From contig NZ_CAMLHC010000031.1 of the NCBI RefSeq assembly GCF_946479755.1, positions 30,400-94,399 of the forward strand: a stretch of DNA of 64,000 nucleotides, given 5' to 3'. Positions 38,849-47,220 of the stretch are shown here, one piece after another. This stretch comes from an uncultured Chitinophaga sp. GTDB taxonomy: Bacteria > Bacteroidota > Bacteroidia > Chitinophagales > Chitinophagaceae. Each line of letters starts with the position of its first letter. Within the stretch, counting starts at the first letter, position 1. The notes under the pieces are model-generated. The model worked only from the letters and a program-made list of their open reading frames with translations, did not search any database and was not told the origin of the DNA. Position numbers and translations under genes: made by a program.

Positions 38849-39424
38849 TCATTGTCCTGTAATCAGACACCGCCGCTCCGGATTTATATAATCCAGCTCC
38901 TTCTCTTCAAACAACTCCTCCAGCGCTTCACAACCATTTTCAACCTTATAATCTCTTTCCTCTTTTGTGATGGGAATCAGCCAGTAGCAATGGGTTTCAC
39001 GATCATCGGATGTGAAAATTCCAAAACCCTCTTCCTCGAGATAAGGCAGGGAGATAAAAGCGTGATCACAAACAGAGTTATCCAGCCATGGTTGACCGAT
39101 ATTAACAGTGTGATGGATGTTCAGCGGCAGACCTGTTCTGTGATAAGAAGCGCAGAAGGTCAACAGCTCCACCAGTTTGGGATCAGCCTTCGGAGAGAAT
39201 ACAAACAGCTCAATCAGGTTATCATCTGTCCTGTCGGCAGACATGCCGACAGTGCAATACACAAAGGCGCCATGACGCTTATTGGGCGGAAATTCGAGTA
39301 TATAAAAGTCAGGGTGTAGTTTTTCCCGGGGACCGCTGTCAAGCGTATGTCTTTTTCCGTCAATACCATAATACTGTTGATAATGTTCTGCCAGCTGATT
39401 TATATACCCGGATGATGATTTCAT
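38849..39424 (-). CDS. Suppressor-of-fused (SUFU)-domain protein
   Basis: A 191-residue soluble protein matching the bacterial SUFU-like family: HYQQYYGIDGKRHTLDSG, YILEFPPNKRHGAFVYCTVG and a WLIPITKEERDYK segment near the C-terminus. In bacteria these are often linked to polymorphic toxin systems as immunity-type proteins, but no toxin is adjacent here. Confidence 0.82.
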   Translation of the reverse strand: MKSSSGYINQLAEHYQQYYGIDGKRHTLDSGPREKLHPDFYILEFPPNKRHGAFVYCTVGMSADRTDDNLIELFVFSPKADPKLVELLTFCASYHRTGLPLNIHHTVNIGQPWLDNSVCDHAFISLPYLEEEGFGIFTSDDRETHCYWLIPITKEERDYKVENGCEALEELFEEKELDYINPERRCLITGQ

Positions 39425-39541
39425 ACACCGCTAATGTAAGCCTTTTTGACAACAACCTCCTACTCCCCTATCGTCGCCGTCAAAAACATCTCCCCGCTCG
39501 CCGGAGCATAAGGCGATGGAATTAGGTGGCTACATCAGGCA

Positions 39542-39925
39542 TTATGCTTTTGAACGTAAACCAATAATGTTCCCTTCTGTATCTTCTACCAGGGCAATGA
39601 ATCCGGCTTCGCCGATGTTGACTTTCGGCTGCAGGATTTTGCCGCCGGCAGCGGTTACGCGGCTTAACTCACTGTTGATCTCGCGGGTGTCGAAGTAGAC
39701 CAGCGTGCCACCCGGACCGGGACTGACTTTATCCAGTTTCACCAAAGCGCCCGTGCTGCCGCTCCCGTCTTCCTTACCCGGGAAGAGGGCGTAGTCCATA
39801 TGCGCATGCCGGTCACTCTGTATAGGCGTTACCGTTAATTCTACCTGGAAAACATCGCTGTAAAATTTTTTAGCCCTGTTAAAATCGGCTGTATAGATTT
39901 CGAACCAATTCACTGCGTTTTTCAT
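39542..39925 (-). CDS. VOC-family (glyoxalase-fold) protein
   Basis: A 127-residue protein of the vicinal oxygen chelate fold: NWFEIYTADFNRAKKFYSDV opens the first beta-alpha-beta unit and FIALVEDTEGNIIGLRS ends the second. Such proteins bind a metal and act as lyases, dioxygenases or resistance proteins; the specific reaction is unknown. Confidence 0.88.
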   Translation of the reverse strand: MKNAVNWFEIYTADFNRAKKFYSDVFQVELTVTPIQSDRHAHMDYALFPGKEDGSGSTGALVKLDKVSPGPGGTLVYFDTREINSELSRVTAAGGKILQPKVNIGEAGFIALVEDTEGNIIGLRSKA

Positions 39926-39995
39926 CTTGTATATTTTAGGTGGATGTAAAATTAGCCCGGCGCGTAATACCGGAATTGTAAAAAACCGACAGCCG

Positions 39996-40796
39996 TTATT
40001 TTAACCATTCGGGGAAGTTGCGAAGCTGTTCTTTCGCCTTATGCAGGAAGTGTTTGGGCGAGGCGCCGGCAAACTGTTGAAATTCTTTGATGAAATGGGC
40101 CTGGTCAAAATATTGTTGCAGGTGGGCGACGGCCGTCAGCGAGCCGAAATTGGATTGCCTTATCTGGTCCAGCGCCGACTGAAAGCGATAGATACGGGCG
40201 TACATCTTGGGCGTTACGCCGATGTGATGTTTGAAATACCGCTCCAGTGAGCGTTCTGAGGTGCCCAGGGCTGACTGGACCTGCGGCAGTGTCTGCCCCT
40301 GCTGGAGCAGGTGGATAGCCCATTCCGTCATCCTGTCGGGGCTATTATTACGCGTCAGTTGCTGCAGAAAGAAACACTCGAGTAGATGTACCTTTTGCTC
40401 AAAGGTAACGGCGTGTGAAAGTTGTTCACTGAGGGTGGTGCGGATGAGGTCATCCATATTGATATGCTGATTGGTAAGATCGCTGACCGTCAGCGGGAGG
40501 AGGCTCGTGAGAACACCCGGATGAAAGCTGACGCCTATGTCGAGGAACGTTCCTTTCACCTGCATATGGGCGCATTGTGTTTTGGTGCCGTAAAGGAACA
40601 GGCTGGGCAGTTGTTGCTGGTAGTGGTCGCGCGACGCTTCGGGGTACTGCTGGAAGATCATTCCCGGGATGCCATCGGCCATAATCCTGAAGCTTCGTTC
40701 TTCAGCCTCAGCAGACCGTTGTTCAAGCATCCAGAAATAACGGATATATTTTTTCAGTGGCGGAGAAGGATGTAGCAGCCTGAAATTCATGGTCAT
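39996..40796 (-). CDS. AraC-family regulator with Bacteroidota-type N-terminal domain
   Basis: A 266-residue regulator read from the ATG at 40796; another ATG two codons later is equally possible, while the longer open frame adds an unlikely tail. The N-terminal domain (LHPSPPLKKYIRYFWMLEQ) is typical of a family of Bacteroidota AraC proteins. The C-terminal HTH region includes LGTSERSLERYFKHHIGVTP and YFDQAHFIKEFQQF. The VOC-protein gene lies 70 nt downstream on the same strand and may be its target. Confidence 0.87.
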   Translation of the reverse strand: MTMNFRLLHPSPPLKKYIRYFWMLEQRSAEAEERSFRIMADGIPGMIFQQYPEASRDHYQQQLPSLFLYGTKTQCAHMQVKGTFLDIGVSFHPGVLTSLLPLTVSDLTNQHINMDDLIRTTLSEQLSHAVTFEQKVHLLECFFLQQLTRNNSPDRMTEWAIHLLQQGQTLPQVQSALGTSERSLERYFKHHIGVTPKMYARIYRFQSALDQIRQSNFGSLTAVAHLQQYFDQAHFIKEFQQFAGASPKHFLHKAKEQLRNFPEWLK

Positions 40797-40935
40797 TCCG
40801 TTTCTCTGTGCATCTGTAAAGATACGCAAAAAAGAAGGCACAGGTATCCCGGCCGGAAAGAGGAGTCAGTTCAGACAAAACTAACCATCTCCCGGAACCG
40901 GGATACTTTTTCAATAATTACCAATTACCGGTTTT

Positions 40936-41118
40936 TTAGCAGCAGGTATGGCCCGGGATAGCGGTACAATCAGTAGGGCGGCGGGTTTCTGTTGTGCCGC
41001 AGCGGGGCAATGCAGTCACACCACCGGCCAGCTTCGTCTGTTCTTCTGCGGTTAATTCAGTAATGGTGAGCTTGTTGAGGAACAGCTTTGGGTTCAATAC
41101 AGGTTTTTTCTTTTTCAT
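40936..41118 (-). CDS. Orphan class I lanthipeptide-type RiPP precursor
   Basis: A 60-residue peptide. The leader (residues 1-33) is Lys-rich with an LNKLTITELTAEEQTKLAGG segment ending in a double glycine, the pattern of Bacteroidota lanthipeptide and related natural-product precursors. The 27-residue core has four Cys (including a terminal CC), seven Thr and no Ser, suited to dehydration and thioether ring formation. No lanthionine synthetase, cyclase or peptidase-transporter gene is nearby, so it is an orphan that would rely on enzymes elsewhere. Modification is inference. Confidence 0.75.
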   Translation of the reverse strand: MKKKKPVLNPKLFLNKLTITELTAEEQTKLAGGVTALPRCGTTETRRPTDCTAIPGHTCC

Positions 41119-41363
41119 CTTGTTTGGATTTTTGAGTGATTAAAAAAAGGGAGTAGAATGGTTAACACGTGAAACCAGGTTATTTGAGATTGTTGGGTTG
41201 TTGGCGCTACAGGTAGTCTAATTTACTAAAGTATGTCGGAGAAAACAAGGGGCGGTTATCAAAATACTGCATTGCCGGGAGTACGAATGCGGGTTTCCGG
41301 GGAGGTGTAACTATTTGACCTGCTGCTACGCTATACAGGCATCCATCAAAAACATCCCGCTTT

Positions 41364-41768
41364 ATGAAAAAAATATTACTCCTGTCACTGCTGTTTTTGG
41401 GCGGTATAAGCTGTAAAAAAGACAAAGATATTTCTCCCGAGGTACTCTCCGGCACCTGGGAACTCAGAAGACAAGAGACCGATGTGCTGCTGATCATTGA
41501 TCCGGGTAAGGGCGATCGGCTCCGCTTTACGGGCAACAGCTATGAAGAGCGATGGGATGGCCGCGTAACCCGCAGTGGTATTTTCCGTTTGACCAAAGGA
41601 TTTAATGTCAACGGAGCGCTCGACGACCGGATTATATTTGATAATCGTACAGAAACCGGGGCAACGACATTCTATCAGCTGACGGGCGACTCTCTTACGA
41701 TCATATACGGCAGTATGTCGAATAATGGCGGTTTGATGATCTCGGGGTACAAGAAAATCAGCGACTAA
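41364..41768 (+). CDS. Small lipoprotein, lipocalin-like
   Basis: A 134-residue protein with a lipoprotein signal (lipobox LGGISC, Cys 17). The mature part has a GTWELRRQET opening and successive strands (DRLRFTGNSYEER, SGIFRLTKG), a pattern typical of the lipocalin-like domains common in Bacteroidota. It has its own terminator. Function unknown. Confidence 0.8.
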   Translation: MKKILLLSLLFLGGISCKKDKDISPEVLSGTWELRRQETDVLLIIDPGKGDRLRFTGNSYEERWDGRVTRSGIFRLTKGFNVNGALDDRIIFDNRTETGATTFYQLTGDSLTIIYGSMSNNGGLMISGYKKISD

Positions 41769-41782
41769 CTTATCTTGTTAAG

Positions 41783-41824
41783 AGGAGCCGCATATTGTCT
41801 GAACAGTATGCGGCTCCTTTTTTA
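41783..41824 (+). terminator. Intrinsic terminator of the lipocalin-like gene
   Basis: AGGAGCCGCATA (41783-41794) pairs with TATGCGGCTCCT (41807-41818), followed by a T run. It ends just before the 3' end of the convergent gene. Confidence 0.9.
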
Positions 41825-41830
41825 TTGTTA

Positions 41831-43099
41831 TCAATCATAATCAGATAATCTCACCGCAAATACCACCCTGTTGTCCTGCCCGTATTTCGCGGTTTCATAT
41901 TCTGTCAGGTTCCAGAGGTAGCCGGTGGCGGCGTCGCGGAAGAGGTCTTCAGCCCCGTGAGGCCAGCGGTAACGCGTGCCGGCAGTAGTACCGTCGTTAT
42001 AACGCACCAGGCGGGCGGTAGAGCCCAGGTAAGAACTGGTGCCGGTAATGGTCATGAACGTCTTGCTGCCCGCCCGGAAAACGCCCTGTATGCCGTATAC
42101 ATGACCGCTGTCGTTGTCAACGGGCACGATCACCGTTGGCTGCGTAGTGGTGCTTACCTGTCCGGCTGTATTGACCGGAAACCCGAAAACCTGCGGCGTA
42201 GCGGTGGATGAGGAGGTGATATACTGTGACGTCCACAGGTATTTATCCGCGGCCGTGGCGCCTTCTCCCAGTTCTATACAGGAAAACGGCTTGGCGTTCG
42301 TGATCTTGTAATAGCCGGTCTGGGGCAGGATATAGGCGTAGTTAAACGCTTTGAGATCGCCATTGGTTTCCTGGCCGATGCGTGTTTCTGTGGCATCGCC
42401 GGCTGCAGGTACGAAGGTGTTAAGATCAAAAACACGAATACCGAGATTGGTATCGGCTACATAGATCTTCCCGGCATAATACGCTACGCCGCCGGCATGG
42501 ATGGTCACCGGACAAAAGACACCCAGCTGCGTATATGGATTGGAAGCCTTGTACAACGCGGAATTGGACATGTTAGCAGCGTTTTGTACCAGCAGAATAT
42601 GACGGTAGGTAATACTGGCCATATTGGTAATGTCTACCAGCGAGAGGCGCACCCCTTTGTGCTGATTGTTAATCCCCGCAATGGTGCCGGGATCTATGCC
42701 GTACCAGGTCACCAGCAGGAATTTTTTTCCACCCCAGGAGAACCCGGTGATGCCTTGTGGGCGCCATTCCTGCGTTTGCTCATCGCCACTGTTCCATTTG
42801 AAGCCGGTCACCTGGTTGGCAGCCGGGATATTAAACCCGTATACGGTGTTGTAACCGCTGGTAGATGCTACCCGGTTGAGGTCCAGCTGGTCGGGTGTTT
42901 TAAAGCCATAAGACGACAGGCTGCCGACAAAGCTGCTCTCGTCTGTATAGGTGACCGTACTGGCGGCTAAAGCGCCGGCACCGACGGTCTGCTGTTGCTG
43001 CGGCGTGTTGCCGGGAGTGGTCTGGTCTGTCATGTTTTTACTGCAGGCGGCCAGACAGAGGGCCAGCGCCAACGGAAGGTGATAAGCGTGAAGCTTCAT
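41831..43099 (-). CDS. Secreted lipoprotein, propeller-like, unknown function
   Basis: A 422-residue protein with a lipoprotein signal (LALCLAAC, Cys 19) and a Gln/Thr-rich linker. The body consists of repeated strand-turn units (GFSWGGKKFLLVTWYG, GGVAYYAGKIYVADTNLGIR, HVYGIQGVFRAGSKTFMTIT) consistent with a beta-propeller. No catalytic motif is recognised. It may be a surface binding protein. Confidence 0.72.
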   Translation of the reverse strand: MKLHAYHLPLALALCLAACSKNMTDQTTPGNTPQQQQTVGAGALAASTVTYTDESSFVGSLSSYGFKTPDQLDLNRVASTSGYNTVYGFNIPAANQVTGFKWNSGDEQTQEWRPQGITGFSWGGKKFLLVTWYGIDPGTIAGINNQHKGVRLSLVDITNMASITYRHILLVQNAANMSNSALYKASNPYTQLGVFCPVTIHAGGVAYYAGKIYVADTNLGIRVFDLNTFVPAAGDATETRIGQETNGDLKAFNYAYILPQTGYYKITNAKPFSCIELGEGATAADKYLWTSQYITSSSTATPQVFGFPVNTAGQVSTTTQPTVIVPVDNDSGHVYGIQGVFRAGSKTFMTITGTSSYLGSTARLVRYNDGTTAGTRYRWPHGAEDLFRDAATGYLWNLTEYETAKYGQDNRVVFAVRLSDYD

Positions 43100-43245
43100 A
43101 GGATGTTGTATTAAATGGTTGAAAAGAAATCATCTGAAGGCCGTAAAGCTAAAGCGGCGGAAAGTAAATCGTGGAACCTTACAGGAAGTTAATGATAACT
43201 TCACATTTTTGCAAGCCCCTCAAACAATCAGTCCGCGTGAATGTT

Positions 43246-44343
43246 ATGTTCTCGTACGCCTCACCATTAAAGAATATGTTGCAACATAAAATATCCTGCT
43301 GTACGGTTTGTATGAACCGCACCATGCACCTGAAAGAAACCCTGCTGCGAAACATACAGGATAATGCAGGATACCACCCGCTGGAATTTGTGATACTCAA
43401 TTACGGGTCTGCCGATGACCTGCACGAATGGGTGCAACAAACACTGGGCGTCTATATCGAATCGGGTCTGCTGGTATATTATCATAACCCCGAACCGACC
43501 TACTTTCATATGAGCCATGCTAAAAACATGGCCTTCCGGCTGGCTTCCGGCGATATCCTTTGCAGCGTGGATGCCGACAACTACACCGGCGCGGGTTTCG
43601 CGGCTTATGTGAACCGGGTTTTCAACGAGGAACCATCGGCCTTCCTCTCCCCCGCCGGTATCGGTCCGGGGAAAAAATGGTGGGACGTACAGGGGCGTAT
43701 CTGCCTGAAAAAAGAGGATTTCCGCCGGCTGCATGGCTACGATGAACGGGTAATGGACTACGGCTATGAAGACCAGGATTTTAAAAGCCGCCTGCTGGGA
43801 CTGGGAAGGAAAAAAGTGGTCATCCGCGATCCTGCCTACCTGCAGGCCATCCGGCATGACGATACGATGCGCATCGCCTCCGGCTTCTCCACTGCTAAGC
43901 TTAAAGATTTACTGGTAGGGCATTACTGTGAACAAACATCGGAGGTGATCTGCCTGCAAAACGACTATACCTTCGAACGGTTCTTTATCGACCGTGACCT
44001 GCTCCATTATGAAAGCACCCAGGAAGACATTCACCCGAAACGGAGGTACGCCGGTACTTACCAGGTCCGGGAAAACGATATCCGGTTGTATAAGGAGAAC
44101 GGCGCTACCTACCTGCAACTAACGCCGCAGGACGAGGATACCCTGCTGACGGCGGATAACCGCCTCTTTCACCGGGTAACCTCCCCCGTGCTGCTGAATA
44201 ACTTCCTGCTCCAGCGGGCTATTTACCTGGGCAGGAAGGTCTTCTTCCGCAACAGAAAAAAACCTTCCTGTGTGAACCCGGACGGCTATGGCCGTGGGAA
44301 GGCATACCGTAATTTCTCCACAGACACGCTGCTGCTGGCGTAG
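43246..44343 (+). CDS. Family 2 glycosyltransferase
   Basis: Read from the ATG at 43246 (365 residues); a GTG at 43171 and an ATG at 43276 are alternatives. The GT-A fold is clear: SCCTVCMNRTMHLKETLL, FVILNYGSADD, the DxD motif in CSVDADNYTG, and a YGYEDQDFKSRL segment like the acceptor-site motif of galactosyltransferase-type GT2 enzymes. A CATTTTTG box lies 31 nt before this start. The C-terminal third is less conserved. Acceptor unknown. Confidence 0.85.
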   Translation: MFSYASPLKNMLQHKISCCTVCMNRTMHLKETLLRNIQDNAGYHPLEFVILNYGSADDLHEWVQQTLGVYIESGLLVYYHNPEPTYFHMSHAKNMAFRLASGDILCSVDADNYTGAGFAAYVNRVFNEEPSAFLSPAGIGPGKKWWDVQGRICLKKEDFRRLHGYDERVMDYGYEDQDFKSRLLGLGRKKVVIRDPAYLQAIRHDDTMRIASGFSTAKLKDLLVGHYCEQTSEVICLQNDYTFERFFIDRDLLHYESTQEDIHPKRRYAGTYQVRENDIRLYKENGATYLQLTPQDEDTLLTADNRLFHRVTSPVLLNNFLLQRAIYLGRKVFFRNRKKPSCVNPDGYGRGKAYRNFSTDTLLLA

Positions 44344-44345
44344 CC

Positions 44346-45203
44346 TCACCGCGAAAGGTCAACGGGCTTGTTTATCCGCGTCAGTTTCCTGGGATTTGCG
44401 ATGGCGTAGATCCGGACAATCCGCCCGTCTTTTATTTCGAAGCTCACGGCTGCCGTAGCCCCGTTGATCTCAATGCGCGCCCCTGGCTCGCCATTGAGCC
44501 ATACGGGCGTGGCGGTCACCTGCCGGTTCGGGCGCACCAGTAAATTAGCAACTATCGCAGCCCCGTGTACCGGCGCTTTGGCGGCCGGTACCAACCCGCC
44601 ACCATCGGCGGTCAGCACCACGTCGGGCGCCAATACTTCCATCAGCTGCTGCAGCTGCCCCGTTTGCAGGGCGATGAGAAAACGCTCTACCACGGTCTGC
44701 TGCTCTGATGCGCTCACAGGTTGCCGCGATTGCCGGGTCGTCACATGTTGCCGTGCCCTGCGCGCAATCTGCCTGACCGCGGCAACGGACTTCCCGATTA
44801 CCTGGGAAATCTCGCCATGGGGCATCCCGAAGACGTCGTGGAGAATGAACACCGCCCGCTCTGTAGGCGCCAGCGTTTCCAGCACGATCAGCATAGCCAT
44901 CGAGACACTTTGCCTGAGTTCGAGGTCCCGGCCTATCTCGGTGCTTGTCAGCAGCGGCTCCGGCAGCCACTCGCCGATATACTCCTCCCGGCGGCGCGAC
45001 AGTGTCCGCATATGGTTGAGCGCCAGCCGTGTAACGATCCGGACGAGGTAAGCCCGCGGGTCCTGTATCTCCGGTTGGTCAACAGCAGACCACCGTAACC
45101 ACGTCTCCTGCACCACGTCTTCGGCGTCTGTGGCGGAGCCCAGCATCTCGTAGGCTACCGTGAATAACAGGCTTCGATGTAAGATGAATGGGTCTTGCGT
45201 CAT
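44346..45203 (-). CDS. ECF41-type RNA polymerase sigma factor
   Basis: A 285-residue ECF sigma factor with sigma-2 (VAYEMLGSATDAEDVVQETWLRW), sigma-4 (FGMPHGEISQVIGKSVAAVRQ) and a C-terminal SnoaL-like extension. Three signatures mark the ECF41 group: WLPEP in the linker, DGGG in the extension, and NPRKL near the end, like the NPxKL box. In this group the extension controls activity. Its ATG overlaps the stop of the CMD gene by 4 nt; ECF41 genes are typically paired with such oxidoreductase or CMD genes as their main target. Confidence 0.93.
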   Translation of the reverse strand: MTQDPFILHRSLLFTVAYEMLGSATDAEDVVQETWLRWSAVDQPEIQDPRAYLVRIVTRLALNHMRTLSRRREEYIGEWLPEPLLTSTEIGRDLELRQSVSMAMLIVLETLAPTERAVFILHDVFGMPHGEISQVIGKSVAAVRQIARRARQHVTTRQSRQPVSASEQQTVVERFLIALQTGQLQQLMEVLAPDVVLTADGGGLVPAAKAPVHGAAIVANLLVRPNRQVTATPVWLNGEPGARIEINGATAAVSFEIKDGRIVRIYAIANPRKLTRINKPVDLSR

Positions 45204-45778
45204 GATTTTGACAATACACCGGCGGTGCCGGTACGTTTAGCCAGCGGGATCTCACAGTGAGCGGCATACCCTTGCGACTTGATGCCGTGCGCTGTGTTCA
45301 CCCTGGCTGCGAAATTAGCAAATCCAATAAGTGCGGAAAGCTCCACCAGCCCTGCGGCCCCCAGCTGCTGCAGCAGACTGGCCGCCAGTTCATCAGTGAC
45401 GGTCGTCGGCGTGTTGGTCATGGCCTCGGCATATTCCAGAACCTCCCGCTCCAGCGGATCGAATACGTCCGATTCCCGCCAACGCGGTATCTGGCTGGCC
45501 TTTACAGGGTCCAGCTGTTTGTTCAGGGCCATGAAATAGTTGATATCGAGGCACCAGCTGCAGCCAACCTGCGCTGCAACGGCCATGTGTGCGAATGTCT
45601 TCAGCTGTTCATCCACTGCTTTCCACTCAGCAATTTGCTGTCCGAATAGCAGGCTGGCCTCGGCTACCTGGGGGCTGTGCCATGCTACTTCCACGGGTTC
45701 GGGCACGGCGCCCATCTGTGCGGTCATGTTTTCCCTGAGTGTGGCAGGGAGTTCGGCTTTTGGAATACGTAATGCCAT
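45200..45778 (-). CDS. Carboxymuconolactone decarboxylase (AhpD-like) family protein
   Basis: A 192-residue CMD-fold protein with the redox pair CSWC near residue 94 and the helix EYAEAMTNTPTTVTDELAA typical of AhpD-like peroxidase-linked proteins. It is the first gene of the two-gene ECF41 operon and lies behind a matching ECF41 promoter, so it is the presumed target. It likely acts in peroxide or electrophile detoxification. Confidence 0.92.
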   Translation of the reverse strand: MALRIPKAELPATLRENMTAQMGAVPEPVEVAWHSPQVAEASLLFGQQIAEWKAVDEQLKTFAHMAVAAQVGCSWCLDINYFMALNKQLDPVKASQIPRWRESDVFDPLEREVLEYAEAMTNTPTTVTDELAASLLQQLGAAGLVELSALIGFANFAARVNTAHGIKSQGYAAHCEIPLAKRTGTAGVLSKS

Positions 45779-45815
45779 AATGTATCTTCTTTTAATGTTA
45801 TCGGTTTAACATGAA

Positions 45816-45842
45816 GACACCTCAAAAACAGGGAATGTGACA
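45816..45842 (-). promoter_or_regulatory. ECF41-type promoter of the CMD-sigma operon
   Basis: On the minus strand TGTCACA (45842-45836) is identical to the known ECF41 -35 element, and TGTC (45819-45816) follows after 16 nt, one base from the known -10 CGTC. It lies 38 nt before the CMD start codon, implying autoregulation. Confidence 0.75.
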
Positions 45843-45917
45843 TAAACGGCTGAAAAAATTCTTTTGCCTTCGGATCAGCCCGATGTATTCATATTTTTTT
45901 TATCTTAGTTATCACCT

Positions 45918-45990
45918 GCGGAAGTAGCTCACCTGGTAGAGCGACAGCTTCCCAAGCTGTAGGTAGCGGGTTCGAGTCCCGTCTTCCGCT
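45918..45990 (+). tRNA. tRNA-Gly (CCC)
   Basis: Complete cloverleaf: acceptor GCGGAAG/CTTCCGC, anticodon stem ACAGC/GCTGT with loop TTCCCAA (anticodon CCC), T-arm GCGGG-TTCGAGT-CCCGT. Discriminator T; CCA not encoded. Its last base abuts the stop codon of the convergent gene. Confidence 0.95.
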
Positions 45991-46782
45991 CTATTTTCCC
46001 TTTACAGGATAGGGATTAACCAATACCAGCGCTTGTGCGCTTTTCTGCAAAGGCACTTTAGCCGGCAGGTTTTGTAAATATGCCAATAGTCGACTCATCA
46101 CCAAAGGAAGTGCATAGTTTTCAACCACCATTCGTTTATTGTTATACCATACGGCCACCGTATATCTTGGAACATCGTATATCCGCTGCTCCCACGTTTT
46201 TAGCTTGTCCAGCGCTGAAATGCTGAGTAAGTACTGTAAACGTCTATAAATGCTGTCAGACAGCACGCCGGTATAATGCCCTTCTTTAACAGCATACATA
46301 CCACCTATGAATTTTAATTGCCTGTTTTTACTGATCTCGAATTCCATGGCTGGACATCTGCCATAACAGAGGGTGGATTTAAAGTACAGGCTGTCAAAAC
46401 GAATGGTGTCCGTGGCAGTTAATGCCTGGCTTTTATAATAGAGCACCGGTTGACCTTTAACCATTTTGACAGCACCGGAATCTGCCGGAACCAGCACCAG
46501 GCTGTCTGTAGTCAGTTGTTTAATTCGAAACTGAGGACGGCCTATGCCATGGAAGCCAAAGCTCAATCCGGCAGGCTGCAGCAGCAAAGTGTCTCCACTC
46601 ACCCTGTAAGTCATTTGCACAGGAAACCGGCCAAAGAAGTCGAAGGTGCACCGGGTAGTATCAAACGACACATACGCCAGCTCCGGCCCCACCCATGCTT
46701 TCTGCAGCAGGGTCGCTTTAGTCTGTGCCATTACCGCAACAGGGAATAACAACAACAGCAGCAATAGGGATCGTATGTGCAT
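45991..46782 (-). CDS. Secreted DUF6438-domain protein
   Basis: A 263-residue exported protein from the ATG at 46782; the longer frame would place extra residues before the signal peptide (MHIRSLLLLLLLF, cut after VMAQ). The second half holds the DUF6438 hallmark STLCYGRCPAMEFEI, a Cys pair in a GRCP context, followed by a KEGHYTG segment. Function unknown. It ends exactly at the tRNA-Gly gene, so tRNA 3' trailers would be antisense to it. Confidence 0.82.
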   Translation of the reverse strand: MHIRSLLLLLLLFPVAVMAQTKATLLQKAWVGPELAYVSFDTTRCTFDFFGRFPVQMTYRVSGDTLLLQPAGLSFGFHGIGRPQFRIKQLTTDSLVLVPADSGAVKMVKGQPVLYYKSQALTATDTIRFDSLYFKSTLCYGRCPAMEFEISKNRQLKFIGGMYAVKEGHYTGVLSDSIYRRLQYLLSISALDKLKTWEQRIYDVPRYTVAVWYNNKRMVVENYALPLVMSRLLAYLQNLPAKVPLQKSAQALVLVNPYPVKGK

Positions 46783-46824
46783 ATGGTTTACATTTACAGT
46801 AAGATAAAAAAAATACATCATTCC

Positions 46825-47220
46825 ATGTCATCGAGAATCGTCAAACAAGTCATTGTCATGCGCAAAGACCTGAATATGCGGAAGGGAAAAATGATAGCGC
46901 AGGGAGCCCATGCCTCTATTGCTTTTTTAACCCGCGAAGCGGCTATTGAAGGAAATACTTTGCAGACGAATGTCCGCAATCCGGAAGAGGTACGCGAGTG
47001 GTTCACCAAAGGCTTTACCAAGATATGCCTGTCGGTGGATTCGGAAGAAGAGCTGGTACGTGTTTACCAGCAGGCGGTGGAAGATGGCCTGAATGCCACG
47101 CTGATCACCGATTCGGGGCTGACGGAGTTCGGCGGGGTGCCCACCAAAACCTGCTGCGCCATCGGCCCTAACCTGAATACGGAAATAGACAGGATCACCA
47201 AAGACCTGAAACTGCTTTAA
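46825..47220 (+). CDS. pth2: Peptidyl-tRNA hydrolase, Pth2 (archaeal/eukaryotic type)
   Basis: A 131-residue protein from the ATG at 46825. It matches Pth2: IVKQVIVMRKDLNMRKGKMI, AQGAHASIAF, CLSVDSEEELVRVYQQA, TLITDSGLTEFGGVPT and a terminal CCAIGPNLNTEIDRITK. It releases tRNA from prematurely dropped peptidyl-tRNA. Its TAA overlaps the recB TAA on the other strand within one TTAA. Confidence 0.92.
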   Translation: MSSRIVKQVIVMRKDLNMRKGKMIAQGAHASIAFLTREAAIEGNTLQTNVRNPEEVREWFTKGFTKICLSVDSEEELVRVYQQAVEDGLNATLITDSGLTEFGGVPTKTCCAIGPNLNTEIDRITKDLKLL

